DNA of 64,000 bases from an uncultured Cellulophaga sp. (lineage in GTDB: Bacteria > Bacteroidota > Bacteroidia > Flavobacteriales > Flavobacteriaceae), in contig CANLOV010000001.1 in the NCBI GenBank assembly GCA_947492955.1, positions 558,001 to 622,000 of the forward strand. Reading direction: 5' to 3'. A program made the translations under genes and the position numbers. Positions 63,245-64,000 of the stretch are shown here, piece by piece (the first letter of the stretch is position 1; every line of letters starts with the position of its first letter). The notes beneath the pieces are model-generated. The model was not told the origin of the DNA. It was given only the letters and a program-made list of their open reading frames with translations, and made no database searches.

Positions 63245-64000
63245 TTATGGTCTTACGTTAAGTATTCTTAACGCCATCCCGTCTATAAAAAATTTAATAG
63301 GATCGCTGTGGTTCGCATTTTGCCCTCTTATTAAGAACTTTGAATTTGCAGTATTATTAGGTATGAAAGTTGCGCTTTGGAAAATCCATTCACCAGTTGG
63401 CGTAGAGCTTTCAAAAACAGTACCTACTACATCTGCATAATTCCAGCTAGCATCATAAAATACAATATTTGATGCTGCATTACCCACCGGAGCATTAGGA
63501 ATTGGGTCTTCTAAATACACCCAGTAGCTAATTTCATATGTTTTTCCACCTTCTACAGGAAATTCTGTATTAGCAGCAATAATCATTCCTCCATTAGGTC
63601 TGAAGTTTATAGACATACCTTGAGCTTCATCAAAAGCAAGATTTGCATTAATTTGTATATCATATTGTTCCCAGTTGCCTCCCCAACCTTGGTATGGCCA
63701 GTCACCTCCTCCAATTTCAGGACCATCAGCTGTGGTAGATTCAAAACTATAATCAACACCATTAGAAACAAAAAGGTTTTCAGGAGTTGGAAACTCAGTC
63801 ACTTGTGCATCAACAATAAGATCAGAAGCAACTGCATCAGTGGTTGTTAAACTACCAGGAGTATAGGTTACATAAACTAGATCGTCAATATAAAATGGTG
63901 TGCCATCTAATTCAAGAAAAATTAAGGTTGCTTCATCACTATCCACAGTAGCAGATACAACAGTAGGGTTCAATAGAATAGGATTCATGGCATCCTTATT
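63245..64000 (-). CDS. Exported protein with a carbohydrate-binding look, C-terminal part
   Basis: The frame stays open to the window edge, so the start is outside; the Met at 63988 is internal. The visible 251 residues have a first beta-rich unit (VSATVDSDEATLIFLELDGTPFYIDDLVYVTYTPG). A CBM_4_9-like jelly roll follows (VSNGVDYSFESTTADGPEIGGGDWPYQGWGGNWEQY, GGKTYEISYWVYLED, TGEWIFQSATFIPN, FFIDGMALRIL). Such modules bind glycans on the cell surface and are often in proteins downstream of SusD. Position at the end of the galactan segment fits this. Confidence 0.7.
   Translation of the reverse strand, partial: NKDAMNPILLNPTVVSATVDSDEATLIFLELDGTPFYIDDLVYVTYTPGSLTTTDAVASDLIVDAQVTEFPTPENLFVSNGVDYSFESTTADGPEIGGGDWPYQGWGGNWEQYDIQINANLAFDEAQGMSINFRPNGGMIIAANTEFPVEGGKTYEISYWVYLEDPIPNAPVGNAASNIVFYDASWNYADVVGTVFESSTPTGEWIFQSATFIPNNTANSKFLIRGQNANHSDPIKFFIDGMALRILNVRP

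Noticed and set aside
26964-64000. SusC/SusD pair for the galactan locus
   Set aside because: No TonB-dependent receptor or SusD-like protein is present; the partial protein at the right edge resembles a glycan-binding module instead.

Overview
This is an AT-rich stretch of a marine, alga-associated Flavobacteriaceae (Bacteroidetes) chromosome. The phylum assignment rests on several signs. Ribosome binding sites are nearly absent, candidate promoters have TAnnTTTG -7 boxes, and many outer-membrane lipoproteins have a short lipobox. The families are also typical: a DUF164 protein beside Nif3, RskA-type anti-sigma factors, LytTR systems with TPR kinases, WG-repeat proteins, and the agar/porphyran enzyme families GH16, GH117 and GH2. 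I cannot name the genus from the sequence alone.

Region 1 (1-25.5 kb) is mostly core genome: a partial alkaline phosphatase, a GT2 glycosyltransferase, a DoxX-like protein, a DUF164 coiled-coil protein that has lost its zinc cysteines, Nif3, lpxK, a GAPDH overlapping a hybrid histidine kinase, lipA, two ECF sigma factors (one with an RskA anti-sigma), murB, an aminotransferase, a retropepsin/PDZ protease, valS, a lipoprotein metalloprotease, NamZ (GH171), a LolC/E-type permease, an aldose epimerase and a Crp/Fnr regulator.

Region 2 (25.5-33.2 kb) is accessory. A small cassette holds a membrane protein and a SUKH-family gene, with two long imperfect inverted repeats flanking the SUKH gene. 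A GH16 lipoprotein and a DUF1080 lipoprotein follow. Then comes a sulfur module: a SulP sulfate permease, a persulfide-dioxygenase-like beta-lactamase/rhodanese protein and a DUF2892 protein. Region 3 (33.2-39.8 kb) carries a hydrolase, an HxlR regulator, a Qnr-like pentapeptide protein, a HerA-like ATPase, queE and an unusual amidohydrolase carrying a membrane insertion.

Region 4 (40.0-50.9 kb) starts with a GH2 beta-galactosidase-like lipoprotein. It continues with a row of exported, mostly uncharacterised proteins: a clear LipL32 homologue, an ankyrin lipoprotein, small membrane proteins, a decayed lipoprotein gene, and a WG-repeat protein whose stop codon overlaps the start of a protein with a caspase-like His/Cys signature. 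Region 5 (51.1-55.3 kb) is a translationally coupled LytS/LytTR system with two tandem kinase paralogues; one has lost its phospho-acceptor histidine and its N-box asparagine. Region 6 (55.8-64 kb) is a second agar/porphyran segment: an exported VOC protein, DUF1080, GH16, GH117, a TPR membrane-bound HTH regulator and the C-terminal part of a large exported protein with a carbohydrate-binding look.

Taken together, the GH16 enzymes could cut the algal galactan at the cell surface, GH117 could remove terminal 3,6-anhydro-L-galactose and GH2 could take D-galactose. The DUF1080 proteins could handle an oxidised or modified intermediate. The TPR-HTH protein, the Crp protein and the LytS/LytTR system are the candidate sensors. 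No SusC/SusD pair and no sulfatase lies in the window, so the locus is either scattered or continues past the right edge. The strongest novelty candidates are the kinase/pseudokinase pair, the LipL32 homologue, the WG-repeat/caspase-like pair, the SUKH cassette and the membrane amidohydrolase.
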